From Coxiella-like endosymbiont (GTDB lineage Bacteria; Pseudomonadota; Gammaproteobacteria; Coxiellales; Coxiellaceae), in NCBI RefSeq assembly GCF_024730665.1, contig NZ_CP084737.1, positions 310,001 to 374,000 on the forward strand: a stretch of 64,000 nt of DNA. The letters run 5' to 3'. The notes under the pieces were generated by a model that ran no database searches, was not told where the DNA came from, and saw only the letters and a list, made by a program, of their open reading frames with translations. Of this stretch, positions 43,244-52,800 are shown one piece after another. How positions within the stretch are numbered: position 1 is the first letter of the stretch; every line of letters starts with the position of its first letter. The translations under genes were made by a program, and so were the position numbers.

Positions 43244-45727
43244 ATGAATAAATTATATAATCCGAAAAACATCGAAGTAGCTGCTCAAACTTACTGGAAA
43301 GAAAATGAATGCTTTGTAATAAAGGAAGATCTCAGCAAAGAAAAATTCTACTGCGTATCCATGTTACCTTATCCCAGCGGGGAGTTACATATGGGACACG
43401 TACGCAACTATACCATCGGCGACCTTATCACCCGCTACCAGAGACATAAAGGCCGTAATGTCCTACAACCCATGGGTTGGGATGCCTTCGGTCTTCCAGC
43501 GGAGAACGCTGCTATCTACCGAAAGCTGTCGCCTGCCGAATGGACCCATAAAAATATCAAAAAAATGAGAAAACAATTCAAGCAACTTGGCTTTGCTTAC
43601 GACTGGTCACGAGAAATCACCACCTGCGAACCTGATTATTACCGTTGGGAACAATGGCTTTTTATCCAGCTCTATAAAAAAGGATTGGCTTATAAAAAAA
43701 ATGCTATCGTTAATTGGGATCCTGTAGATCAAACCGTCCTTGCCAATGAACAAATTATTAACGGTCTCGGTTGGCGTTCCGGTGCTCCTGTTGAACACCG
43801 TGAAATTTCACAATGGTTCCTAAAAGTCACTGATTACAGAGAAGAATTGCTAAAAGATCTCAACGAATTAAAAGGATGGCCAGAAAAAGTTATTACTATG
43901 CAGCGTAATTGGATCGGGCAATCACAAGGTGTCGTTGTTAATTTTGCTCTTGAAAAAAGCGCAACCCCACTAGAAGTCTTCACCATACGTCCAGATACTT
44001 TAATGGGTGCGACCTATCTCGCTATTGCCCCTGAACACCCCATCTCGAAAGAATGCGCCAAAAAAAGTAAAAAAATCGCTGCCTTTTTAAAGAAATATCA
44101 ACAAACACGAGTAGCTGAAGCTGACATCGCTACTGAGGAAAAAGAAGGTATCGAAAGCGGGCTTTTCGCTATCCATCCCGTTACTCATAAAAAAGTGCCT
44201 ATCTGGATTGCTAATTTTGTCTTAATAGAGTATGCCTCTGGTGTCATTATGGCTGTGCCTGCACATGATGAACGTGATCATGAATTTGCTGTAAAATATG
44301 ATTTACCAATTAAACCGGTAATTGAACCTATAGATAATTCCGAATGGAACTATCAACAAACTGCCTATACAAAATTGGGTAATTTAATTAATTCAACGCC
44401 TTTTGAAGGAATGAATTCAAAGACAGCTTTTCATGTTATTGCCGATTATCTTAAAAATCATAACCTCGGTTATCAACAAACTAATTATCGCTTGCGCGAT
44501 TGGGGTATTTCACGTCAACGTTATTGGGGAACGCCTATTCCGATTATTTACTGTAAAACTTGTGGCACTGTTCCTGTCCCAGAAAGTCAATTACCTGTTA
44601 TTTTACCAGAAAATATTATTCCTACTGGCTGCGGCTCCCCACTCAAGGATTTGTCTGATTTTTACAAAACTAAATGTCCTGCTTGTAATAAAGCTGCTAT
44701 TCGCGAAACTGATACGATGGATACTTTTGTTGAATCTTCCTGGTATTACGCACGTTATACCTGCTCAGATCAAGGCAAGGTAATGCTTGACGATCGCGCA
44801 AAGTATTGGACTCCTGTGGATCAATATATTGGCGGTATTGAGCATTCCGTGATGCACCTTTTTTATGCACGCTTTATGCACAAATTATTGCGTGACCTTG
44901 GACTCTTCAATTCAAATGAACCCTTTATTCGCTTATTGACGCAAGGCATGGTTTTAAACAATGGCGCAAAAATGTCTAAATCAAAAGGTAATGTCGTTTC
45001 ACCTCAATCGCTGATTAAAAAATACGGGGCAGACACCGTTCGGTTATTTATTATTTTTGCGGCTCCTCCAGATCAGGACCTGGAATGGTCTGATAGCGGC
45101 ATTGAAGGTGCTCATCGGTTTCTAAACAAATTATGGAGTTTTACTTCTCAAGTTAAAGACGCATTAACCAATATTAATCGGCAGAAAAATATAAATGCTT
45201 ATCAATGGGAAATCTCTTCGCATAAAAAGATTCGTCGAACACTGCACGAATATTTACAACAAGCTAACAATGATATAGAACGGATGCAATTTAATACTGT
45301 GGTTTCAACCACCATGAAAATATTAAATCTATTAATGAAATTGACCATAGATAATGAAGCAGACTCTTATTTAATTCATGAAGGGATAGGAATTTTATTA
45401 AGGTTGTTATCGCCAATTACTCCTCATATTACTCATCATTTATGGCAAGTTTTAGGATTTGGTAAAAATATTCTTGAAGCAAACTGGCCAAAACCTGATT
45501 CTAAAGCTCTACAAACCACTCAAATCGAAATGATCGTCCAAATTAACGGAAAGCTTCGCGCCAGAATTCAAGTACCTACCGAAGCGCCTGATTACACCAT
45601 TAAAAATACCGCATTACATCAGGAAAATGTACAACAACTTCTTGTCGATAAAAAAATTAAAAATATCATTGTCGTGCCTAAAAAACTGATTAATATTGTA
45701 GTAGATGATACGTATGGACGAAGTTAA
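43244..45727 (+). CDS. leuS: leucyl-tRNA synthetase
   Basis: It charges tRNA-Leu. I chose ATG 43244 (MNKLYNPKNIEVAAQTYW), the family start; the open frame continues upstream to 43109 without conserved sequence. The 827 residues contain the class I motifs HMGH in SGELHMGHVRNY and KMSKSKGN, the editing domain with TLMGATYLAIAPEHP and the AVPAHDERDHEFA motif, and the anticodon-binding C-terminus. The frame is intact through a run of eight A at about 43697, a useful contrast to nearby broken runs. Its end overlaps lptE. Confidence 0.97.
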   Translation: MNKLYNPKNIEVAAQTYWKENECFVIKEDLSKEKFYCVSMLPYPSGELHMGHVRNYTIGDLITRYQRHKGRNVLQPMGWDAFGLPAENAAIYRKLSPAEWTHKNIKKMRKQFKQLGFAYDWSREITTCEPDYYRWEQWLFIQLYKKGLAYKKNAIVNWDPVDQTVLANEQIINGLGWRSGAPVEHREISQWFLKVTDYREELLKDLNELKGWPEKVITMQRNWIGQSQGVVVNFALEKSATPLEVFTIRPDTLMGATYLAIAPEHPISKECAKKSKKIAAFLKKYQQTRVAEADIATEEKEGIESGLFAIHPVTHKKVPIWIANFVLIEYASGVIMAVPAHDERDHEFAVKYDLPIKPVIEPIDNSEWNYQQTAYTKLGNLINSTPFEGMNSKTAFHVIADYLKNHNLGYQQTNYRLRDWGISRQRYWGTPIPIIYCKTCGTVPVPESQLPVILPENIIPTGCGSPLKDLSDFYKTKCPACNKAAIRETDTMDTFVESSWYYARYTCSDQGKVMLDDRAKYWTPVDQYIGGIEHSVMHLFYARFMHKLLRDLGLFNSNEPFIRLLTQGMVLNNGAKMSKSKGNVVSPQSLIKKYGADTVRLFIIFAAPPDQDLEWSDSGIEGAHRFLNKLWSFTSQVKDALTNINRQKNINAYQWEISSHKKIRRTLHEYLQQANNDIERMQFNTVVSTTMKILNLLMKLTIDNEADSYLIHEGIGILLRLLSPITPHITHHLWQVLGFGKNILEANWPKPDSKALQTTQIEMIVQINGKLRARIQVPTEAPDYTIKNTALHQENVQQLLVDKKIKNIIVVPKKLINIVVDDTYGRS

Positions 45728-46233
45728 AGAAAATATTACAAATTTATTTAAAATGCTATTAATGGGAATTTTAATTTGTGAAGCCCTAGCCGCTTGCGGG
45801 TTCAAGCCACGCTCAACCAACGATATTGCTCAGCAAATGCGCGTGCTTTATCTAGACTCTTCTAACCCTTACCATCCGTTAGTTGTTCAATTACGCCGCA
45901 CATTACAAGGGTTAAATGTGCAGTTCACTCAATGCAAAAAAAATGCCCCAATTATATTGTGGATTAATAATATTCACTGGAATGCAGTTATCCCCCAATT
46001 ATATCTATTGTCAATGCTGTTAATTACACCTATGTTTTACACGTAACTGTTGCATTGGAAAAAAAGAAGGAAAAATCATACAGGGTCCTCGGACTTTTTC
46101 ATTAAGCCGCACATTAGTTCAAAATAACACTCAACCATATACGCCAAACGCTGCCTGTCTGATGAAACGCGAAATGATCGGAACAATGGTAGATCTCATT
46201 TATCATTATCTTACGACCACTCCCAACCGGTAA
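45714..46233 (+). pseudogene. lptE: LPS-assembly lipoprotein LptE, frameshifted twice
   Basis: LptE plugs LptD in the outer membrane for LPS insertion. The start ATG at 45714 overlaps the leuS stop, and the lipobox is LAACGFKPR. The first half reads well (QMRVLYLDSSNPYHPLVVQL). Two one-base losses follow: five C at 45992-45996 (six would give IPPIISIVNAVNYTYVLHV) and seven A at 46060-46066. The end then reads QGPRTFSLSRTLVQNNTQPY and stops at 46233, about 173 residues. The leuS-lptE-holA order is the conserved gammaproteobacterial one. Confidence 0.85.
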
Positions 46234-46238
46234 TAGCT

Positions 46239-47252
46239 ATGCAATTATCTTACAAAAAACTTAACACCCATTTAAATCAACAAACTCTTCTACCCGTTTA
46301 TTTAATTTGCGGTGATGTTCCGCTATTAGTTCAAGAATCGAGCGATCTCATTCTAGAGAGTAGTCGACAGCAAGGGTTTCATCAACGTGAATTACTTTTT
46401 ATTGAGCCAGGTTTTCATTGGCAGGTATTCACAGAAACTGTCGATAACTTTAGTTTGCTCAGCGATAAAATAATTATTGAAATTCGAAACGCTAAAGCAA
46501 AATTCGATGAGAATGGAACCCAAGCCTTATTACGTTATCTCGATAGCCCACCTAATCACAAGCGTTTGTTAATTATTACTAATAAATTGACCGTTGCTCA
46601 ACAAAAAACTAAATGGTACAAAGCAATTGACCGTTGTGGCGCTGTTATCCCACTGTGGCCTTTATCGACGTGCGAGCTTTCGATATGGATTGCGCAACGT
46701 CTAAAATCAGCAAACTTAAATGCAGACGCGGAAAGTATTACACTTTTAGCAGAATTGACAGAAGGAAATTTATTAGCTACCCAACAATCCATCGAGAAAT
46801 TAAGCTTGCTGTATCGTGATCAACCTATTACTCCTAAGGCCGTCAGTAAAATAGTGAGTGATAATGCATATTTTACGATTTTTGACTTAACGGAAGCAGC
46901 ATTAATAGGTGCATCCTCGCGTGTAATTCGAATTTTATGTGGCCTATATTCTAATGACAAAGAATTAACTCCACTCGTTCTATGGGCACTTACACGTGAG
47001 CTACGCGCACTTTATCCATTAGCTTACGCCTATCAACATGGTAAATCTCTTACGCAATTATTCACCTGTCAACGGCAAATTCGTAAACGGTCACTCAAAA
47101 TGGCACTTTCTCGATTAAACACGAAAACTATTGCACAGTTACTACAACAAGCAAAACACATTGACCATATTATTAAAGGCATTACACCTGGTAATGCCTG
47201 GCAAGCGCTGGAAAGTTTAAGTTTGGCAATTTCTGGTAAGAAATTAAGATGA
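46239..47252 (+). CDS. holA: DNA polymerase III delta subunit
   Basis: HolA opens the sliding clamp within the clamp loader. The 337 residues match the delta family: QQTLLPVYLICGDVPLLVQES at the start, NKIIIE-like ring contact region, LLIITNKLTVAQQKTKWYK, and the C-terminal helical collar domain. Nothing is missing. It follows lptE by 5 bases and overlaps nadD by 4 (ATGA), so it is within the leuS operon. Confidence 0.93.
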   Translation: MQLSYKKLNTHLNQQTLLPVYLICGDVPLLVQESSDLILESSRQQGFHQRELLFIEPGFHWQVFTETVDNFSLLSDKIIIEIRNAKAKFDENGTQALLRYLDSPPNHKRLLIITNKLTVAQQKTKWYKAIDRCGAVIPLWPLSTCELSIWIAQRLKSANLNADAESITLLAELTEGNLLATQQSIEKLSLLYRDQPITPKAVSKIVSDNAYFTIFDLTEAALIGASSRVIRILCGLYSNDKELTPLVLWALTRELRALYPLAYAYQHGKSLTQLFTCQRQIRKRSLKMALSRLNTKTIAQLLQQAKHIDHIIKGITPGNAWQALESLSLAISGKKLR

Positions 47253-47902
47253 CATTTTCATTATTAGGCCTTTTAGGCGGGACTTTTGATCCTATTCATA
47301 AAGCTCATTTATTTATCATTAAGGAATTAGCTAATAAATTACAGTTTAAAGAAATCCAATTGATTCCCTGTGGACATCCTCCTCACCGGAACACACCAAT
47401 AGCTAGCCCAACGGATCGTATTAAAATGATAAAACGAGCAATCATCAATATCCCTCATTTGAAAATAAATGGCATCGAAACTAGAAGAAAAGGCCTTTCT
47501 TATACAATTGATACCCTTAAATCTTTGCGCGTTTCTTTTCCAAGGCAATCGCTCTGCTTTATTATGGCGACAGACGCATTCTTGCATTTTAATCAATGGA
47601 ATGAATACAAATCTATCTTAAGATATTGCCATCTGATTGTCATAAATCGCCCTGGTTATCCTCTGCTAAAGGAAAAATGGCTTGATGAATTGCTACTACA
47701 ACATCAAACCAGAAAAGAAGATGATTTAAATCGTGCACAATCAGGCAAAATAATGATACAACATATTCCTACTATTTCAGTCAGCGCCACAGAAATCCGC
47801 TGCTACTTAAAAGAGGGAAATGATGCCGCTGTAAAGCCCCTATTACCAGAAAAAGTGTTCGACTATATTAAAAATAAGCGCCTCTATCAATCACTTTACT
47901 AA
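47249..47902 (+). CDS. nadD: nicotinate-nucleotide adenylyltransferase
   Basis: NadD adenylylates nicotinate mononucleotide in NAD synthesis, downstream of nadA in the pathway. The 217 residues have the nucleotidyltransferase motif LLGGTFDPIHKAHL, IPCGHPPHR, TDRIKMIKRAI, and ISVSATEIRCYLKEG (the SxTxxR-type motif). It overlaps holA by 4 bases. The frame is intact. Confidence 0.95.
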   Translation: MTFSLLGLLGGTFDPIHKAHLFIIKELANKLQFKEIQLIPCGHPPHRNTPIASPTDRIKMIKRAIINIPHLKINGIETRRKGLSYTIDTLKSLRVSFPRQSLCFIMATDAFLHFNQWNEYKSILRYCHLIVINRPGYPLLKEKWLDELLLQHQTRKEDDLNRAQSGKIMIQHIPTISVSATEIRCYLKEGNDAAVKPLLPEKVFDYIKNKRLYQSLY

Positions 47903-47962
47903 AAAATTGCTTTTTAAGTAGAGCTTGTCTAGAGAGAACAACCCCGATATGATTAGAACAGA

Positions 47963-48313
47963 ATGAAAATAGCTGAACTCGCTAAATTAGTTACTGATAC
48001 GTTAAACGAGCACAAAGCTTTACAAATTAATAACCTTAACGTCACAATGCTCACTGATATTGCAGACCATGTAATCATTTGTAGCGCCGCCTCACGACGT
48101 CACGCAGGCGCATTAGCAGATCAAGTTATCCATCGTGTGAAAGAAAACGGTGTGCGACCACTAGGCGTTGAAGGTGAAGTGGAAGGTGAATGGATTCTAA
48201 TCGATTTTTTTGACATCATAGTGCACATTATGTTGCCTGAGATACGTGATTTCTATAGCCTCGAAAAATTATGGAGCATGATAGAGGCCAGTGACGAACG
48301 ATATGAAAATTAA
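47963..48313 (+). CDS. rsfS: ribosome silencing factor RsfS
   Basis: RsfS binds L14 of the large ribosomal subunit and blocks subunit joining under starvation. The 116 residues show HKALQINNLNVTMLTDIADHVIIC, GVEGEVEGEWILIDFFDIIVHIM and a C-terminal RDFYSLEKLW, all conserved. The length is typical of the family. The next gene, rlmH, is missing; see the following spacer. Confidence 0.95.
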   Translation: MKIAELAKLVTDTLNEHKALQINNLNVTMLTDIADHVIICSAASRRHAGALADQVIHRVKENGVRPLGVEGEVEGEWILIDFFDIIVHIMLPEIRDFYSLEKLWSMIEASDERYEN

Positions 48314-48695
48314 TCTAATCAACCCTGGCCGTGTAAAGAACATGGGTTTACGTACGTTTGCATTGTAATTTTGTTTAAGTCTTCTTAAATCCCTATTGTT
48401 AAAAGAAACAGATGTATGCTTAGTTAGGAGCAATTGTCTCAATGACGATCAACCGACAGATAAGTTTATTGGAAAGGGATTATTACTGATAAATTAAATT
48501 ATTTATAAATTATTTACCTTTTGAGGTCCTGAAGTTCTTCCTCCGTCGTATTCAGAAAATCTGGTAAGTCACTTTCCCGATTAATATTTCCAAATCCGAT
48601 TATACGGATTGTCCTTGCCAAGAAAATTTATCGTGCTTGGAATACAATGATGACTTATTACTCTTAATCATCGTTAAAGAAACAATAGCGATTTC
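48314..48695. other. spacer at the usual rlmH position
   Basis: In relatives rlmH (23S rRNA methyltransferase) lies between rsfS and mrdA. Here only a start-like MKINLINPGR at 48303, overlapping the rsfS stop, recalls the RlmH N-terminus; then stops occur in all frames. A 25-base repeat (48475-48499) shared with 56491-56515 lies here. rlmH is probably lost. Confidence 0.4.
48475..48499 (+). repeat. 25-base dispersed direct repeat, copy 1
   Basis: AGGGATTATTACTGATAAAT and the next five bases (TAAAT) are identical to 56491-56515 in the same orientation. After one mismatch, ATTTAT also matches. Both copies lie in noncoding DNA. Confidence 0.8.
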
Positions 48696-50549
48696 ATGAA
48701 AAAACAATCAATTGTAATCAAAAATATTCAACTGGAAATGCGTCTATTCAGAAATCGCTGCTTAGCAGCTCTCTTCCTCCTCTTTATCTTTGCTTTCGTT
48801 CTCATTAGTCAACTGATTTATTTACAAATTAAAAATCATCGTTTTTATTCGACTTTGTCACAACATAATCTACTCAATATTATTCCTATTCAGCCTAATC
48901 GCGGTCTAATTTTCGATCGCAATGGGATCCTATTAGCGAAGGATATCCCTACTTATACATTAACTATCATTCCAAATGGAGCAAAACATTTAAACGCAAT
49001 GATAAAACGATTAAGTAAAGTTATTTCTCTCTCGGAAGATGATATAAAACGATTCCATCGTATTGCTTATCAATACCGTCCCTACCAGCCTATCCCACTA
49101 AAATATAAATTAACTAATGAAGAGGTTGCTCGTTTCTATGTCAATCAATACCGGTTTCCTAAAGTTGAAATTAAAACGCGAATGATGCGTTATTATCCTT
49201 TGGCTAATATTACCAGTAATGTATTGGGATATGTCGGACACATTAATCCGCAGGAATTACAAAAATTAAACGCAGATAATTATACTGCTGATGATGATAT
49301 TGGAAAAATGGGAATTGAAAAATATTATGAAAAGCGGCTTCACGGTACTCTCGGTGCTGAAAAAGTTGAAACTGATGCTAGCGGGCGAATTGTTCGCACT
49401 TTAAAAGAAATTTCTCCAAACGCTGGAGACAATATCTACTTAACTATTGATAGTAAGCTACAAGCGGAAGCTAACAAGGTGTTAGGTGACGAAAGCGGTG
49501 CCATTGTAGTGATGGCACCGGATACTGGCCAAATACTAGCGTTAGTTACTAAACCTAGTTTTAATCCCAATCCATTTGCATCTGGATTAAGTTTACAAGC
49601 GTACCAAAAATTATTGAATTCGCCGCTGCATCCTCTCTATAATCGACCGATCCGTGGGCAATTTGCCTCTGGCTCCACCATCAAACCCTTTTTGGCCATT
49701 TTCGGTTTAGATGAAGGAATCGTCACTCCTCAATATCAAATTTACGATCCTGGCTGGTTTCAATTACCAAACACAAAACATATTTATCATGATTGGAGGC
49801 TTACTGGTCATGGTTGGGTTGATATTGTTAAGGCTATCGCTGTCTCTTGCGACGTTTATTTTTATAATCTTGCTGTCATCATGGGCATAGACCGTATTGA
49901 TGATATATTACATAAATTTGGTTTTGGACAGTTGACTGGTGTTGACTTGCCTGAAGAAGTACCTGGCCTTATCCCCTCTCCTGATTGGAAAATAGGTGTT
50001 CAAGGTTATCCATGGTATACGGGTGATACTATTGAAACTGGCATTGGGCAAGGGTTTTTTCTAGTTACCCCTTTACAATTGGCACAAGGGGTCTCAATTA
50101 TCGCCGAACGAGGTAAGAAATACCGACCAACATTGTTATTTAAAAGTGTGGCTCAGAATGGAACAGAGACGATACCACCACTTATTTCTGAAACACCAGT
50201 AGTATTAAAAAATCCAAATAATTGGAACATTATTATTCGCGCGATGCAAGATGTAGTAGATAAGCCGTGGGGAACAGCCGATTTTTTTGGCAAACACCCA
50301 GGTTTTACTGTGGCAGCCAAAACCGCAACAGCCCAGATTTACGGCCATCAGAGAGATGAAGATACCAGTCGTACCAATATCCCTAAACGATTACGCAATA
50401 ATCATCTTTTTATCGCTTTTGCGTCTGTCAACCATCCTGAAATTGCAGTCGCTGTGGTGGTTGAGCATAATGCTATGGCTGATAAAATGGCAGGTGAGAT
50501 TATGAATTATTACTTTAATCACTTAGTAGTATCCCAAGATGCCCAATAA
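48696..50549 (+). CDS. mrdA: penicillin-binding protein 2
   Basis: PBP2 is the transpeptidase of the rod-shape elongasome. It has one N-terminal membrane helix (about 20-42), the dimerisation/pedestal domain, and the catalytic Ser in FASGSTIKPF. The SxN-like SCD in AVSCDVYFYN follows, and the third motif reads KTA (Lys at about residue 542) where the family usually has KTG or KSG. The 617 residues are normal length. It is coupled to mrdB by an 11-base overlap. The frame is intact. Confidence 0.95.
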   Translation: MKKQSIVIKNIQLEMRLFRNRCLAALFLLFIFAFVLISQLIYLQIKNHRFYSTLSQHNLLNIIPIQPNRGLIFDRNGILLAKDIPTYTLTIIPNGAKHLNAMIKRLSKVISLSEDDIKRFHRIAYQYRPYQPIPLKYKLTNEEVARFYVNQYRFPKVEIKTRMMRYYPLANITSNVLGYVGHINPQELQKLNADNYTADDDIGKMGIEKYYEKRLHGTLGAEKVETDASGRIVRTLKEISPNAGDNIYLTIDSKLQAEANKVLGDESGAIVVMAPDTGQILALVTKPSFNPNPFASGLSLQAYQKLLNSPLHPLYNRPIRGQFASGSTIKPFLAIFGLDEGIVTPQYQIYDPGWFQLPNTKHIYHDWRLTGHGWVDIVKAIAVSCDVYFYNLAVIMGIDRIDDILHKFGFGQLTGVDLPEEVPGLIPSPDWKIGVQGYPWYTGDTIETGIGQGFFLVTPLQLAQGVSIIAERGKKYRPTLLFKSVAQNGTETIPPLISETPVVLKNPNNWNIIIRAMQDVVDKPWGTADFFGKHPGFTVAAKTATAQIYGHQRDEDTSRTNIPKRLRNNHLFIAFASVNHPEIAVAVVVEHNAMADKMAGEIMNYYFNHLVVSQDAQ

Positions 50550-51690
50550 TAAATCACCACTACTCAATAAAGTAAATCAGGAATCGCATCTCAAACTACG
50601 AATAGTTTATTTATGGTGGAAAGCATTACGAATTGATCCGCCGCTTCTCGTTTTTATTTTTCTGTTAGCAATAACGGGGCTGTTTATTTTGTTTAGTGCC
50701 AGTAATCAAAATACTGGTGTGATGTTAAAACAAACCGCCTGGCTACTTTTAGGTTTTGCTGTGCTGTTTATTTTCGCTTACATTTCACCCATTGTTTATC
50801 GACGATGGGCACCATGGATATTTGGTGCAGGATTACTGTTATTAATTTCTGTATTAATTTTTGGAAACGTCGATAAGGGTTCCCGTCGATGGTTCGATTT
50901 AGGGTTTTTTCATTTACAACCCTCAGAAATTATGAAGCTCGCTATGCCGATGATGTTAGCTTACTATTTCAGTGATAAAGAATTTCCTCCTAAAGCAATT
51001 CCACTCATAGTTTCTCTTCTCCTATTAGTTTTTCCAACGATTTTAACAGCAAAGCAACCTGATTTAGGCACAGCCATCATTATCTCTATTTCCGGTCTAT
51101 CTGTTTTATTATTGATAGGGCTCAATTGGCAACTTATTTTTACTTTTTTATCTATCGGCGCTCTCAGTACTCCTATCGTATGGCATTTTATGCACAATTA
51201 CCAGAAAGAACGTGTACTGACTTTCCTTAATCCTGAACGTGATCCTTTAGGAAGCGGTTATCACATTATTCAATCTAAAATTGCCCTCGGTTCAGGAGGA
51301 TTATTTGGTAAAGGATGGTTGCATGGTACACAATCACATTTTCAATTTTTGCCTGCCCATGCTACCGATTTTATTTTTGCTGTTAATGGAGAAGAACTGG
51401 GGTTTATTGGTTGTCTTATTTTATTAACTATTTTATTCGCTATTTTTATTCGTTGCTTTTATATTAGTAGTCAGGCGCAAGATACATTTACTCGCTTGTT
51501 AAGTGGCGGCTTGAGCTTAACATTTATTTTATCTGCTTTGGTAAATATCGGTATGGTAGTCGGTATTTTACCAGTTGTTGGTATCCCGTTGCCTCTGGTA
51601 AGCTATGGCGGTAGTTCGATCGTTACTACAATGGCTGGGTTCGGTATGATTATGTCGATTCATACACATCGAAAATTATGGTCCAGTTAA
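50539..51690 (+). CDS. mrdB: rod shape-determining glycosyltransferase RodA
   Basis: RodA is the SEDS peptidoglycan polymerase that works with PBP2. The 383 residues have about ten membrane helices and the family motifs: SRRWFDLGFFHLQPSEIMKL, AKQPDLGTAII (with the catalytic Asp region), LPAHATDFIFAVNGEELGF and PLPLVSYGGSSIVTTM. Length is normal. It overlaps mrdA by 11 bases and is followed by mltB 13 bases later. Frame intact. Confidence 0.96.
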   Translation: MPNNKSPLLNKVNQESHLKLRIVYLWWKALRIDPPLLVFIFLLAITGLFILFSASNQNTGVMLKQTAWLLLGFAVLFIFAYISPIVYRRWAPWIFGAGLLLLISVLIFGNVDKGSRRWFDLGFFHLQPSEIMKLAMPMMLAYYFSDKEFPPKAIPLIVSLLLLVFPTILTAKQPDLGTAIIISISGLSVLLLIGLNWQLIFTFLSIGALSTPIVWHFMHNYQKERVLTFLNPERDPLGSGYHIIQSKIALGSGGLFGKGWLHGTQSHFQFLPAHATDFIFAVNGEELGFIGCLILLTILFAIFIRCFYISSQAQDTFTRLLSGGLSLTFILSALVNIGMVVGILPVVGIPLPLVSYGGSSIVTTMAGFGMIMSIHTHRKLWSS

Positions 51691-51703
51691 TAAGAGGAAT
51701 TTT

Positions 51704-52707
51704 ATGTTTAGGAAATGGATTGAAGGAGGATTGTGCGCGGGGTTGTTATTATCAAGCTTATCTGTTTTTGCTTTTGAGAAGAAATATCAATCCCCTTTGC
51801 CAACGAAAGCGCGCACATTTATTAATTACATGGTCAAATATTATCATTTCAATCGCACCAAGCTCACTGATACCCTTTTAGAAGCAAAATATAATCAAAA
51901 TGTAATTTATCAGATTACTCATCCCTATGAAGCTAAACCATGGAACGTTTATCGCACCTTTTTTTGACAACAAAATATATTCAAAATGGTCTTCATTACT
52001 GGAAAATGCATAAAGAAGTGTTGCGGTACGCCGAACACCATTATGGAATCCCACCTCCCATTATTGTCGCTATTATTGGTATTGAAAGTAATTATGGTTC
52101 ACTGGTTGGGAAATTCTCTGCATTAGATACTTTAACGACGCTAGCTTTTCATTATAAAAAACGAGAAAAATTTTTTACACGAGAATTAGTGCAACTTTTT
52201 CTATTAGTTAAAGAACAAAGGTTGGCAATGGAGTTGATAAAGAGCTCTTATGCGGGAGCTATTGGCATTCCTCAGTTTATGCCAAGCACTTATCGATATT
52301 ATGGAGTTACTTATTCAAAAAATGCCCATATTGACCTCATAAAGAATGATGAAGAGGCTATTGTTAGCGTTGCTAATTTCCTCAATAAAAATGGCTGGAA
52401 AAGTCATCAACCTATCGCCTGCGCATGTACTGATACAAAGCTCCTCAATCTGGCTCTTATGTCAAAAAAAACTATCCCACAAAAAAATATCGACTTATTA
52501 AAAAATAAATTAATATTTGCATCCTGTTCTATACCAGCCAATCAAAAAGCTACTGTCCTTCAAATTAAAAACGAAGACCCGCATGAGTATTGGCTAATTC
52601 TTCATAATTTTGATGTGATTATGCAATATAATCCGCGTATAATTTATGCAATGGCAGTTTATCAATTAAGTCAAGCAATTCAAAACAACATGGATAAAGA
52701 TCTTTAG
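51704..52707 (+). pseudogene. mltB: lytic murein transglycosylase B, frameshifted
   Basis: MltB cleaves glycan strands with 1,6-anhydro ring formation. A signal peptide (residues 1-23, GLLLSSLSVFA) is followed by a conserved stretch to KPWNVYRTFF, where a stop interrupts. The seven T at 51959-51965 are one short; eight give FFLTTKYIQNGLHYW and join the rest, 334 residues. The catalytic Glu lies in VAIIGIESNYGS, and the later GAIGIPQFMPSTYRYYG is typical of the family. There is no lipobox Cys, so it is probably periplasmic and soluble. Confidence 0.87.
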
Positions 52708-52800
52708 AAATAATGAATTACACAAATAACGGTGTATGGTGTGAATGACAATTACCAAATAAGACGCCCGCGCCCCCCCGGCGCTACACACTTCTATCCA

